Of a stretch of DNA of 11,367 nt, positions 1 to 7,611 are shown one piece after another; position 1 is the first letter of the stretch; each line of letters opens with the position of its first letter. Both the position numbers and the translations under genes were made by a program. The notes beneath the pieces are model-generated. The model was not told the origin of the DNA and did no database searches. It worked only from the letters and a program-made list of their open reading frames with translations. The stretch is from assembly GCA_947497195.1 (NCBI GenBank), contig CANMGM010000046.1, positions 1 through 11,367 of the forward strand. Reading direction: 5' to 3'. The stretch comes from Bacteroidota bacterium. Its GTDB lineage: Bacteria; Bacteroidota; Bacteroidia; M30B66.

Positions 1-3000
1 CAGGTTGTTGGAACGCAAGGTTTCGACGCTACAGTTGATTTACGTGGTGGTGCTGGTGTAGGTACCTCTATTCAGTGTGTAAATGCAACAGGCGCGAATG
101 GAACAGAAACTATTGCTGCTACTGGTCTTACAATAGGTCAGTTGTATAAAATACAGGTGTTCGGCGCCGGTACAAACCCGGCAGGGTGGGGTACTTTTGA
201 GATTTGCATATTTGGTCTTGCTGCTCCGCCGCTTAACGACAATTGCGCAGGTGCATTTCTGCTTCCAAATACTTCTCCGTGTACTGCAATTCCGGGTTTA
301 TTAACAGGAGCAACGGTTAGTCAGGCTCCATGTGCGGGTTCAGGCGCTTTTGACGTTTGGTATTCATTTATTGCCTCAAGCAATCAGGCTACGATTACGC
401 CTGTAGGAGCCTCCGGTTTAACAGATATGGTTGTTCAGATATTCAGCGGAACTTGCGCAGGCCTATCTTCAATTGGCTGTGCCAATTCCAATCCGGCGCC
501 GGGTACAGAAAATCTGGTGGTAACAAGTCTAACTCCGGGTCTTACCTATTATACCCGTGTTTACGGGAACTATTTAACGGCGCCTGGAACCGGTGCAATA
601 GGTAGCCCTGATCCAAACTTTACGATATGCTTTACCGGGGTACCTCCTGCTAACGACAATATATGCGGGGCAACAAATGTTACCGTTTCATCATCTGTTG
701 TAAACATCAATTCCAATAATCTTGGTGCAACCAATACGTCAACCATCTCTCCTACAATGCCGAATGGTGCATTTTCTTCTTGGAACAATGATGTATGGTT
801 TAAGTGTACCATTCCATCCAATGGAGTTGTTGCAATTAATGTTGTTGGTATAGGTTTTAACGATAGCAAGATCCGCGCATACACTTCATCAGACAATACG
901 TGTACAGGAACCCTCACTGCAGTAGCATGGGATGATGACGGTGGAGCAGGATTAGGGTCGTTTACCTACAGCTCCGGACTAACGCCTGGCAATACGTTAT
1001 TCTTTGCTATTGACGGTTTCTCTGCAGCAAATTTCGGTACATTCCGCTTGAACGTAAACGATGGTTGGGTATGGACTGGAAACACCGGATTTGGCTATAA
1101 CAGTGCAGGTACATGGATTAACCAGGGTACAACCGATGCTTTTCCTAACCCATTTGGAGCGGTAACGCTTGCAGGTTCTACAGGTTGGTCTTCGTCGCCT
1201 GCTACCACCGTAATTAATATTCCTGCTGTAACTAACCAACCTATTGTATCAGCTGCAGCCTCAATTGGCGGTGTTAAGTTCATTGGCTCGGCGCTTACAC
1301 AGGCTAAGCTTACAGTAAACTCAGGTCAAACGTTAACGCTAAATGGAACTACGTTTGCAGGAACAGGACGCGGTTTGACAGGAACAGGTGCAGGTGGACG
1401 TGTTGAGGGCGCCGGTCGCCTTGACATTGGTGCACAAACTGCCGGGCAGATTGTAACCATTAACACGCCTATACGTTTCCGTTTGGCAACGACAGTATTG
1501 GGTGCTGCAAGTGGTGGATCTCAAGCGGCATCTGTACAGTCAAATGGCAATATGATCTTTGATAACAACTCATCGTTGTACTCTGGTCAAGGCCCTGCCA
1601 ACTCTGATGTTATTGGCAACATTACGTACCGCCGTCAAGGTGCTACTACTGGACTTGCTTATAATTTCTGGTCATCGCCAATAACCAACGGATTGTTATC
1701 ATCGTTGAGTCAACCATTTGTTGTACCGAATTTTTACCAGTACAACACTGCAACAGCAACGGGTCTTGATTACCTAGGAACACAAGCTGGATGGCAAGCG
1801 CTTACGCCATCGGCACCGATGGTTCCGGGTAAGGGTTATATCGCCACTGGTGCTTCTTTGTCGAACTTTACTGGTCTTCCTCAGCAAACTGCTGGAGGCG
1901 TTAGTTTGGCAGCTGCAAATGGCGCCGGTGGAAATAACTTTAACCTAATTGGTAATCCTTATCCTGCACCTATCTCGGCCAATGCTTTCCTAACCGCAAA
2001 TGCCGCTCGAATTTCTGGTGGCGCCTTGTACATTTGGGATGACGATAATTCGGGGCTTGGGGCAAATTATGCAGCCGGAGATTTTATAACATATAGTGGT
2101 GTTGGGACGGTTAATGGCCCTAACTCGGGTGCTCCATTCTCTGGTAATATAGCTGCATGTCAAGGTTTCTTCGTGAACCATACCGGTGGTGTGGGTAACT
2201 TTAGCTTTACACATGCGATGAAGACCTATGGCACCAACAGTGAGTTCTTCGATGTTACCACTGCAAACCGTCTGCGTCTGCGCATGGAAAATGTTAATGG
2301 TGTTGGCTCTGAGGCATTGATTGCTTTCATTGATGATGCAACCGATGGCGTGGATAATTCTTACGACGCATTGCGTTTACAGGGTAATGCAGACATGAGT
2401 CTTTACACATTCAACGGTGATTTGGAGTATGTTATTCAAGCATGGCCAGAATTAACCACCGAGCGTGTAATTAATCTTGGTGCTGTTAACACTGTTGCCG
2501 GAACGTCTACAATTTCTGTAAATCTGTACGAGAATTTCGATCCTACAACTGTTGTTTATCTTGAAGATGTTGAGTTGGGTGTATTCCACAACTTAACTCA
2601 AAATGGCACCTACTCATTCGAAAACTCAGGATTGAACGGAGAGAATGTTCGCTTCCGTCTGCACTTCCGTGCACCAATCGGTGTGTCTTCGGTAATGGAT
2701 TGTTCAGGTACCGAATCAGGTAAAATCTTGGTAGCCAACCCGAACACTACGCCTGTTGCGGTTGAACTTAAGAATGCTAACAATGAAGTTGTAGCCACTG
2801 CTGCTCCATTCGTTGGCGAGCATGAATTTGTAAACCTCGCTTCTGGAAATTATTCATTGGCTATGAGCTATACCGATGGTGGAACCGTTAACCGCACTAC
2901 TGCTGTTGAAAACAATGGTATGACAACGCCTGCAAGCTTTATTGCAAGCGCTACCACAGTTTCAATTGCTGATGCTATTATCGAGTTCCAAGGAACTGCT

Positions 3001-3453
3001 CAAGGAGCTAGCGAATACACTTGGGATTTCGGCGATGGTACCATCGTTACCGGTGACCTCAACCCTGTTCATGCATACAATGCTTTAGGTGTTTACACTG
3101 TAACATTTACAGCAATGAACAACGGATGCGGTTCAACAGCTACTACTACCATTACAGTAGGTGCAGATCTTACCGGTACCAACAATGTGGCGACTACCAG
3201 TGGATTCTCAATCTTCCCGAACCCTGCGGCTAACGTAGCGAACTTGTTGTTAAATCTTGATCGTTCAGAATCATCGGTTGTTGTTAGCATTCAAGATGCT
3301 GCAGGCCGCCTGGTAAGTACGAAAGAGGTGAACGATGTTCGTTCAGGAGCTGTAGTTGGTTTAGATGTTGAAACATTGTCTAATGGAGTTTATCAGGTTA
3401 CTGTTGAAGGCACCAACTTTAAAAATGTTGGCCGCTTAACAATTGCCAAATAA
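1..3453 (+). CDS. Large secreted multidomain protein with T9SS C-terminal sorting domain (5' partial)
   Basis: The frame is open from the first base, so the true start lies upstream; 1150 residues are visible. The residue numbers here count from base 1. The N-terminal part is a repeat array: the end of one module (1-75), then modules beginning PPLNDNC (76) and PPANDNIC (215), each with a DVW(Y/F) core and further cysteines that could form disulfides outside the cell. The middle is Gly/Asn/Thr-rich and carries a pattern common in large T9SS cargo: YNFWSSPI (554-561), NLIGNPYP (648-655) and CQGFFV (720-725). A PKD-like domain with WDFGDG lies at about 990-1055 (W1008). The last ~82 residues, from FSIFPNPAA, form a type A T9SS sorting domain, so the protein should cross the outer membrane by T9SS and be anchored or released. 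No enzymatic domain is evident; adhesion or a structural surface role is only a guess. A strong terminator follows. Confidence 0.9.
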   Translation, partial: QVVGTQGFDATVDLRGGAGVGTSIQCVNATGANGTETIAATGLTIGQLYKIQVFGAGTNPAGWGTFEICIFGLAAPPLNDNCAGAFLLPNTSPCTAIPGLLTGATVSQAPCAGSGAFDVWYSFIASSNQATITPVGASGLTDMVVQIFSGTCAGLSSIGCANSNPAPGTENLVVTSLTPGLTYYTRVYGNYLTAPGTGAIGSPDPNFTICFTGVPPANDNICGATNVTVSSSVVNINSNNLGATNTSTISPTMPNGAFSSWNNDVWFKCTIPSNGVVAINVVGIGFNDSKIRAYTSSDNTCTGTLTAVAWDDDGGAGLGSFTYSSGLTPGNTLFFAIDGFSAANFGTFRLNVNDGWVWTGNTGFGYNSAGTWINQGTTDAFPNPFGAVTLAGSTGWSSSPATTVINIPAVTNQPIVSAAASIGGVKFIGSALTQAKLTVNSGQTLTLNGTTFAGTGRGLTGTGAGGRVEGAGRLDIGAQTAGQIVTINTPIRFRLATTVLGAASGGSQAASVQSNGNMIFDNNSSLYSGQGPANSDVIGNITYRRQGATTGLAYNFWSSPITNGLLSSLSQPFVVPNFYQYNTATATGLDYLGTQAGWQALTPSAPMVPGKGYIATGASLSNFTGLPQQTAGGVSLAAANGAGGNNFNLIGNPYPAPISANAFLTANAARISGGALYIWDDDNSGLGANYAAGDFITYSGVGTVNGPNSGAPFSGNIAACQGFFVNHTGGVGNFSFTHAMKTYGTNSEFFDVTTANRLRLRMENVNGVGSEALIAFIDDATDGVDNSYDALRLQGNADMSLYTFNGDLEYVIQAWPELTTERVINLGAVNTVAGTSTISVNLYENFDPTTVVYLEDVELGVFHNLTQNGTYSFENSGLNGENVRFRLHFRAPIGVSSVMDCSGTESGKILVANPNTTPVAVELKNANNEVVATAAPFVGEHEFVNLASGNYSLAMSYTDGGTVNRTTAVENNGMTTPASFIASATTVSIADAIIEFQGTAQGASEYTWDFGDGTIVTGDLNPVHAYNALGVYTVTFTAMNNGCGSTATTTITVGADLTGTNNVATTSGFSIFPNPAANVANLLLNLDRSESSVVVSIQDAAGRLVSTKEVNDVRSGAVVGLDVETLSNGVYQVTVEGTNFKNVGRLTIAK

Positions 3454-3473
3454 GCTTTTTAGATCGCTTACAT

Positions 3474-3508
3474 AAAAAAGGGAGTCCTTAAGCGGGGCTC
3501 CCTTTTTT
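3474..3508 (+). terminator. Rho-independent terminator after the large T9SS cargo gene
   Basis: An 11-bp perfect stem, AAAAAAGGGAG (3474-3484) with CTCCCTTTTTT (3498-3508), is extended inward by C-G and G-T pairs around a short loop. The T run on the 3' side begins at 3503, and the stop codon is about 20 bases upstream. The A run on the 5' side could also let it act on the other strand. It implies that the next gene is not simply cotranscribed. Confidence 0.88.
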
Positions 3509-3554
3509 ATTTTGATTATTATCCGTTTATTTGTCGATGTAAAACTATATACGT

Positions 3555-4925
3555 ATGAAAAAGTGCTTTACGTTTGTTATGCTCTCTTTTGGCATCCTTG
3601 TAGCCAATGCACAGCAGGTAATTTATGTGGATGCGAATTTGGGTAACGATACACTCAATGGCTTAGCCGCAACCGTTGATGCTACTACCGGCATTGGCCC
3701 AAAGAAAACCTTGAATGCGGCATTGTCGATTTGCACATCAAACGATATTGTATCGGTAGAGGCAGGGCTATACCCTGAAGATGTAACGCTCAACAAAGCG
3801 GTTCAATTGGTGAAGACCGGCAGCGCTACAGTATTTATAAATGCTGTTACTATAACTTCCATTGGAGATGTATTTGGCAACCTTCCCCTTGATGGTGCTT
3901 TTCAGGCCAACACTGTGGTGGTTCAGTCGGGGGCACAATTAAACGATGGTTACGTGTTAACTGCTGTAAATGGAAACCTCATCGCGCAGGAAGGCACTTA
4001 CAATGAACTGCTAATTGTTCAGAAAAGCTTTATTCTTAATACGCTTGGAAATGTTTCAATAGCGTCTGTTCGCATGAATGCCAGTGGCGGAACGCTCACA
4101 TTGGCAGGTGCGTTAAAGGTAAATAGCCAGGTGGAACTGAATCAACCGAATGGCGGCTTTTTGGAATTGAGCGCGTTCGATTTACGACTCGATCCTACGG
4201 CCTCCATTACCGCAGGAAATGCAAACTCATTTATTAAGACTAGTGGAACCGGAAGTCTCTTGCGTGCAGTTGGTTCAGACGCGGTTCTTTTTCCGGTAGG
4301 GAATGGAACAAGCTACGCACCGGTAACTATCGACGAAAACGGCAATGCCACAGAACTTGTTGGCGTTCGTGTTCGCGAGGCGATGAACACCAATTCCTTT
4401 AATCCCGATTTGCCAAATAGCGTGAATAGTTTCGTAGGCCTCGAGTGGACCATTACCGAAGGTACAGCGGGTGGGAATAACGCAACCCTTAGATTCGATT
4501 ATACCGGTAACAATGAATTGAACAATTGGGCCTCGGCTCAAAACCGCGCAGTGTACCGCAATGATGGCACGACATGGATTGCCGGAGCAAATTCTTCGGT
4601 AGATGGATCTTTCTCATCGGCAGACTTTACAGCCTTAGGTGGTGTGTTCTCAATTTATTCAGACTTTCCGAATGCTATCGAAACTGCAGGTTCAATTGGT
4701 TCGCTTGCACTTTATCCAAATCCGGCAAGCGCGAATGTGTTTATTCGCACAGAATCAGCCGATGATTTGAATTACGAGATTATCTCAATCGATGGAAAGG
4801 TGGTTTCTACCGGTGTCGCAAAATCAAACAATGGCATAGATATCTCGAACCTGAATGTGGGCATGTATTTTGTGCGCGTGTTCCATAACGAAGATGTTGC
4901 AATATTGCGCTTCGTAAAAAACTAA
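3555..4925 (+). CDS. Secreted beta-helix-like protein with T9SS C-terminal sorting domain
   Basis: A complete 456-residue secreted protein. The start is ATG, followed by a standard signal peptide: MKK, a hydrophobic core, and a probable cut after ANA before QQVIYVD (about residue 19). The mature start, with YVDANLGNDT and then a KKTLNAAL segment, is the typical opening of right-handed parallel beta-helix (pectate-lyase-like) proteins, with repeated short V/I/L strands to about residue 230. A second module contains FPVGNGTSYAPVTI, a pattern common in T9SS cargo. Residues 383-456, from SLALYPNPAS to the end, are a type A T9SS sorting domain. The upstream region is AT-rich with no Shine-Dalgarno, as usual in Bacteroidota. 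Terminators on both sides suggest a single-gene transcript, but I could not place a promoter. No catalytic residues can be assigned; it may bind polysaccharide or act as a surface protein. Confidence 0.9.
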   Translation: MKKCFTFVMLSFGILVANAQQVIYVDANLGNDTLNGLAATVDATTGIGPKKTLNAALSICTSNDIVSVEAGLYPEDVTLNKAVQLVKTGSATVFINAVTITSIGDVFGNLPLDGAFQANTVVVQSGAQLNDGYVLTAVNGNLIAQEGTYNELLIVQKSFILNTLGNVSIASVRMNASGGTLTLAGALKVNSQVELNQPNGGFLELSAFDLRLDPTASITAGNANSFIKTSGTGSLLRAVGSDAVLFPVGNGTSYAPVTIDENGNATELVGVRVREAMNTNSFNPDLPNSVNSFVGLEWTITEGTAGGNNATLRFDYTGNNELNNWASAQNRAVYRNDGTTWIAGANSSVDGSFSSADFTALGGVFSIYSDFPNAIETAGSIGSLALYPNPASANVFIRTESADDLNYEIISIDGKVVSTGVAKSNNGIDISNLNVGMYFVRVFHNEDVAILRFVKN

Positions 4926-4950
4926 GCAAAGATTTTTCTCCATAGAATTT

Positions 4951-4982
4951 AAAGGGTCGGAATTTAAATTTCGGCCCTTTTT
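4951..4982 (+). terminator. Rho-independent terminator after the beta-helix T9SS gene
   Basis: The stem is AAAGGGTCGGAA (4951-4962) with TTCGGCCCTTT (4969-4979), including two G-T pairs, around a loop of about six bases. It ends in a run of five T (4978-4982). It sits about 25 bases after the stop codon and separates this gene from the thiamine-regulated unit. Confidence 0.85.
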
Positions 4983-5011
4983 GTTTGTTCCCTGTTTATT
5001 TTGTTATTTTG
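4981..5011 (+). promoter_or_regulatory. Possible Bacteroidota-type promoter for the riboswitch transcript
   Basis: TTATTTTG at 5004-5011 matches the Bacteroidota -7 consensus TAnnTTTG except at the second base. A TTG at 4981-4983, 20 bases upstream, could be the -33 element. Transcription would then begin near 5015, just before the first paired base of the riboswitch (5017). The region is T-rich, so chance matches are easy; TATTTTG at 4997-5003 is an alternative. Confidence 0.4.
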
Positions 5012-5016
5012 TACAG

Positions 5017-5107
5017 TCTTCAAGGGGTGCCCAATTGGGCTGAGATAATACCCTTTCCCGTTTTGTGCGGGACGAACCTGATCCGGGTAATGCCGGCGTA
5101 GGGAGGA
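5017..5107 (+). promoter_or_regulatory. TPP riboswitch (thi-box)
   Basis: The aptamer binds thiamine pyrophosphate and normally lowers expression of the downstream gene when TPP is plentiful. All core elements are visible. P1 pairs TCTTC (5017-5021) with GAGGA (5103-5107). P2 pairs GGGT (5025-5028) with ACCC (5050-5053). P3 is a short GCCC/GGGC stem with an AATT loop (5029-5040), followed by the conserved TGAGA (5041-5045). An extra hairpin CCCG/CGGG (5057-5071) lies before the conserved ACCTGATC (5076-5083). P5 pairs CCGG (5083-5086) with CCGG (5093-5096), and GCGTAGGGA (5096-5104) closes the core. It lies 68 bases upstream of the receptor start codon. No T-tract terminator hairpin follows, so control is probably at translation. 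Confidence 0.96.
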
Positions 5108-5150
5108 ATGGTATGGTAATTTTTTTCGGATAAGCCGACCCCTGCTCGTC

Positions 5151-5175
5151 CGTTGTAACCTTAAAAACTACAACG
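5151..5175 (+). promoter_or_regulatory. Leader hairpin abutting the receptor start codon
   Basis: CGTTGTA (5151-5157) and TACAACG (5169-5175) are perfect 7-base inverted repeats around an 11-base A-rich loop; the 3' arm ends immediately before the ATG at 5176. Bacteroidota translation depends on an unstructured AT-rich region before the start rather than on a Shine-Dalgarno, so this hairpin could block initiation and serve as part of the riboswitch expression platform. That role is inferred. Confidence 0.5.
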
Positions 5176-7611
5176 ATGTGTAGAGTTATTTTCTTTTTCC
5201 TGATTTTACAAACCCGGTTTGTTTGTGGGCAATTTGAAGTTCGGGGCTTTGTTAGCGACAAAAGCGGTGCGAAAGTATCTGGAGCCATTGTGCATATGGT
5301 AGGAACATTCAATGCCTGCCAAACAGCAGCCGATGGCGGTTTTGAGTTTCGTAACATCAAATCGAATTCTGTCGAAATTGAGGTGCGGCAAATTGGTTAT
5401 TCGACCATTCGCAAGCAAATCGCCCTTCCGCAATCTAAACCCGAGCTGCTTATCCTTGAGGAAGTAAGTTATCCGGTGAAGGAAGTTATGATTGAAGCCG
5501 GTCGTGCCGATAATCGCTCGGCAATGACGCATACAACCATTTCAGGAGATGAGATTCGCAAACGCAATTTCGGTCAGGATTTGCCAATGCTACTTTCGAC
5601 AGAGCCTGGCGTAGTGGTAAACTCGGATGCCGGCGCCGGAGTAGGCTACACCGGTTTGCGCGTGCGCGGCTCCGATCCAACACGCATCAACGTTACCGTA
5701 AATGGTATTCCAATCAATGATGCCGAATCGCATACTGTTTTCTGGGTCAATATGCCCGATTTGGCTTCATCGGTTACATCGGTGCAGCTTCAACGTGGTG
5801 TGGGTACATCTACGCAAGGATCCGGCGCTTTTGGCGCTACACTTAATTTACAAACCAACGAAGTACGTAGTAAAGCCTATGCAGCCTATGCGGGCAGTGC
5901 TGGTTCTTTTAATACCCTGCGCAATACCTTCGAAGTTGGTACTGGCCTTATAAATGGCTTCACTTTCGACATGCGCTTAAGTAAAATTAACTCCGATGGT
6001 TTTATCGATAGGGCAGGTTCAGACCTTAAATCGTTCTGGCTTTCGGGTGCGTGGTTAGGGAAAAACACGAGCCTGCGCGCCAATGTTTTTTCGGGAAAAG
6101 AAAAGACCTATCAGGCATGGTATGGTGTACCACAGGATTCGCTCAGAGCCAATCCGACATACAATCCTGCAGGACTGTATTACACCGCAAATGGAGACGA
6201 AGCGTTTTATGAGAATGAAACCGATAACTATCAGCAAGATCACTATCAGTTTTTTGTGAATCATAGGGCCGGTAAAAAGTTCAATCTACAGGCCGCACTA
6301 CATTATACGCGTGGCCGTGGCTATTACGAGCAATACAGGCAACAGGATGAATTGTCCGATTATGCAGTTAGTCCGCTTTTTATTGGTTCGATGCAACAAA
6401 TAGTAGGGACTGATACCATTTCAATAGCTGCCGATACGATAGAAAAGAGCGATCTAATTCGGAAGCGCTGGCTCGACAATCACTTTTACGGTGGTGTGTT
6501 TTCGGCCGAGTGGGATGCCAACAATCGGCTGCAATTTGTTTTTGGTGGAGGTGTTAATGTTTACTCGGGCAAGCACTTTGGCGAAGTGGTTTGGGCGCAA
6601 TATGCCGATGCGCTTCCACTTGGATTTCGCTATTACGATAATGATGCACAGAAGGTGGATGCCAACGCCTACCTGAAGTCGACGATTGATATTGGAAAAG
6701 GCTTTTATGGCCTGGTTGATTTGCAGGTGCGATCGGTGAATTATGCTTTCTTGGGATACAATCAATACCTTGAACCTGTGCAGCAAAAAGTGCCTTTGCT
6801 TTTTTTCAATCCCAAAGCCGGAATTACCTGGGAGCCAAGTTCGGCACATCGCCTTTTTATATCGCATAGTGTTGCCCATCGAGAGCCTGTTCGCGACGAT
6901 TTTACACAATCGAGCGTCGAAAGTCGTCCGAGTCCCGAACGCCTCAACGATACCGAATTGGGGTATCGCTATGCTGCGGGTAAAGTAAAAGGTGGTTTCA
7001 CTGCGTATTGGATGCAGTATCGCAACCAATTGGTATTAACCGGTGAGATTAATGATGTGGGCGCCTACAACCGGGTGAATATCGACAAGAGTTACCGCGC
7101 AGGTGTTGAATTCGAGTTGGCCCTTGCCCTGCACAATAAGCTCGATTTTAGTGGAAATGTATGCTTTTCGCAAAACAAACTAGCCGAATTTACAGAGTTT
7201 GTCGACGACTGGGATACCGGCTTGCAGCAAGCCATTACCTACCGAAATACGGATCTTGCTTTTTCGCCCGGTGTTACATCGAGCGCAACCTTAAGCTGGA
7301 ATCCGTTTTCAAAAGTGCACCTTGATGGCGTTGCCCGGTATGTTGGCAAGCAATACCTCGATAATACACAAAGCAACGATCGCAGCTTGCCCGGATTCTT
7401 TGTGCAGGATCTTCGGGTGCGCTTTTCGAGCAAAGAAGCAAGCGGCCGCCGAATTGGCATTAGCTTCCTTATCGCCAACGTGTTTAACAAGCAGTACATC
7501 CCCAATGGATATACCTATTCGGGTATTAGTAATGGAACACGTTTAAATTTTAATTCCGTGTTTCCCCAGGCCGGACGTAATTATATGCTAATGCTGAACT
7601 TGTCGATTTAG
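5176..7611 (+). CDS. TPP-riboswitch-controlled TonB-dependent outer-membrane receptor, probable thiamine uptake
   Basis: An 811-residue outer-membrane active transporter energised by TonB/ExbBD. The first ATG after an in-frame stop at 5131 is at 5176. A short signal peptide (MCRVIFFFLILQT) is probably cut before Q19. Residues ~21-95 form a carboxypeptidase-regulatory-like domain (FEVRGFVSDKSG, DGGFEFRNI, IGYSTIRK). VKEVMIEAGR (101-110) is in the TonB-box position. The plug spans ~115-228, with LRVRGSDPTRINVTVNGIPI (161-180) and GSGAFGATLNLQT (215-227). The rest is the beta-barrel, rich in alternating aromatic strands, ending AGRNYMLMLNLSI as expected for a barrel that finishes at the outer membrane. 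The receptor family alone does not give the substrate. The TPP riboswitch 68 bases upstream is the reason to propose thiamine or a precursor, as for TPP-regulated outer-membrane receptors known in Bacteroides. No inner-membrane transporter or kinase gene follows it in this window. Confidence 0.93.
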   Translation: MCRVIFFFLILQTRFVCGQFEVRGFVSDKSGAKVSGAIVHMVGTFNACQTAADGGFEFRNIKSNSVEIEVRQIGYSTIRKQIALPQSKPELLILEEVSYPVKEVMIEAGRADNRSAMTHTTISGDEIRKRNFGQDLPMLLSTEPGVVVNSDAGAGVGYTGLRVRGSDPTRINVTVNGIPINDAESHTVFWVNMPDLASSVTSVQLQRGVGTSTQGSGAFGATLNLQTNEVRSKAYAAYAGSAGSFNTLRNTFEVGTGLINGFTFDMRLSKINSDGFIDRAGSDLKSFWLSGAWLGKNTSLRANVFSGKEKTYQAWYGVPQDSLRANPTYNPAGLYYTANGDEAFYENETDNYQQDHYQFFVNHRAGKKFNLQAALHYTRGRGYYEQYRQQDELSDYAVSPLFIGSMQQIVGTDTISIAADTIEKSDLIRKRWLDNHFYGGVFSAEWDANNRLQFVFGGGVNVYSGKHFGEVVWAQYADALPLGFRYYDNDAQKVDANAYLKSTIDIGKGFYGLVDLQVRSVNYAFLGYNQYLEPVQQKVPLLFFNPKAGITWEPSSAHRLFISHSVAHREPVRDDFTQSSVESRPSPERLNDTELGYRYAAGKVKGGFTAYWMQYRNQLVLTGEINDVGAYNRVNIDKSYRAGVEFELALALHNKLDFSGNVCFSQNKLAEFTEFVDDWDTGLQQAITYRNTDLAFSPGVTSSATLSWNPFSKVHLDGVARYVGKQYLDNTQSNDRSLPGFFVQDLRVRFSSKEASGRRIGISFLIANVFNKQYIPNGYTYSGISNGTRLNFNSVFPQAGRNYMLMLNLSI

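Noticed and set aside
3507..3533. TTATTTTG- and TTTATTTG-like elements before the beta-helix gene as a possible promoter
   Set aside because: Each deviates from TAnnTTTG and no TTG lies at a suitable distance upstream; the region is T-rich because of the terminator.
5101..5107. GGGAGGA resembling a Shine-Dalgarno
   Set aside because: It is the 3' strand of riboswitch P1 and lies about 70 bases before the only usable start codon.
6454..7029. 191-codon minus-strand open frame inside the receptor gene
   Set aside because: It is antisense to a well-supported receptor beta-barrel, with no domain of its own; it is a shadow of the real gene.
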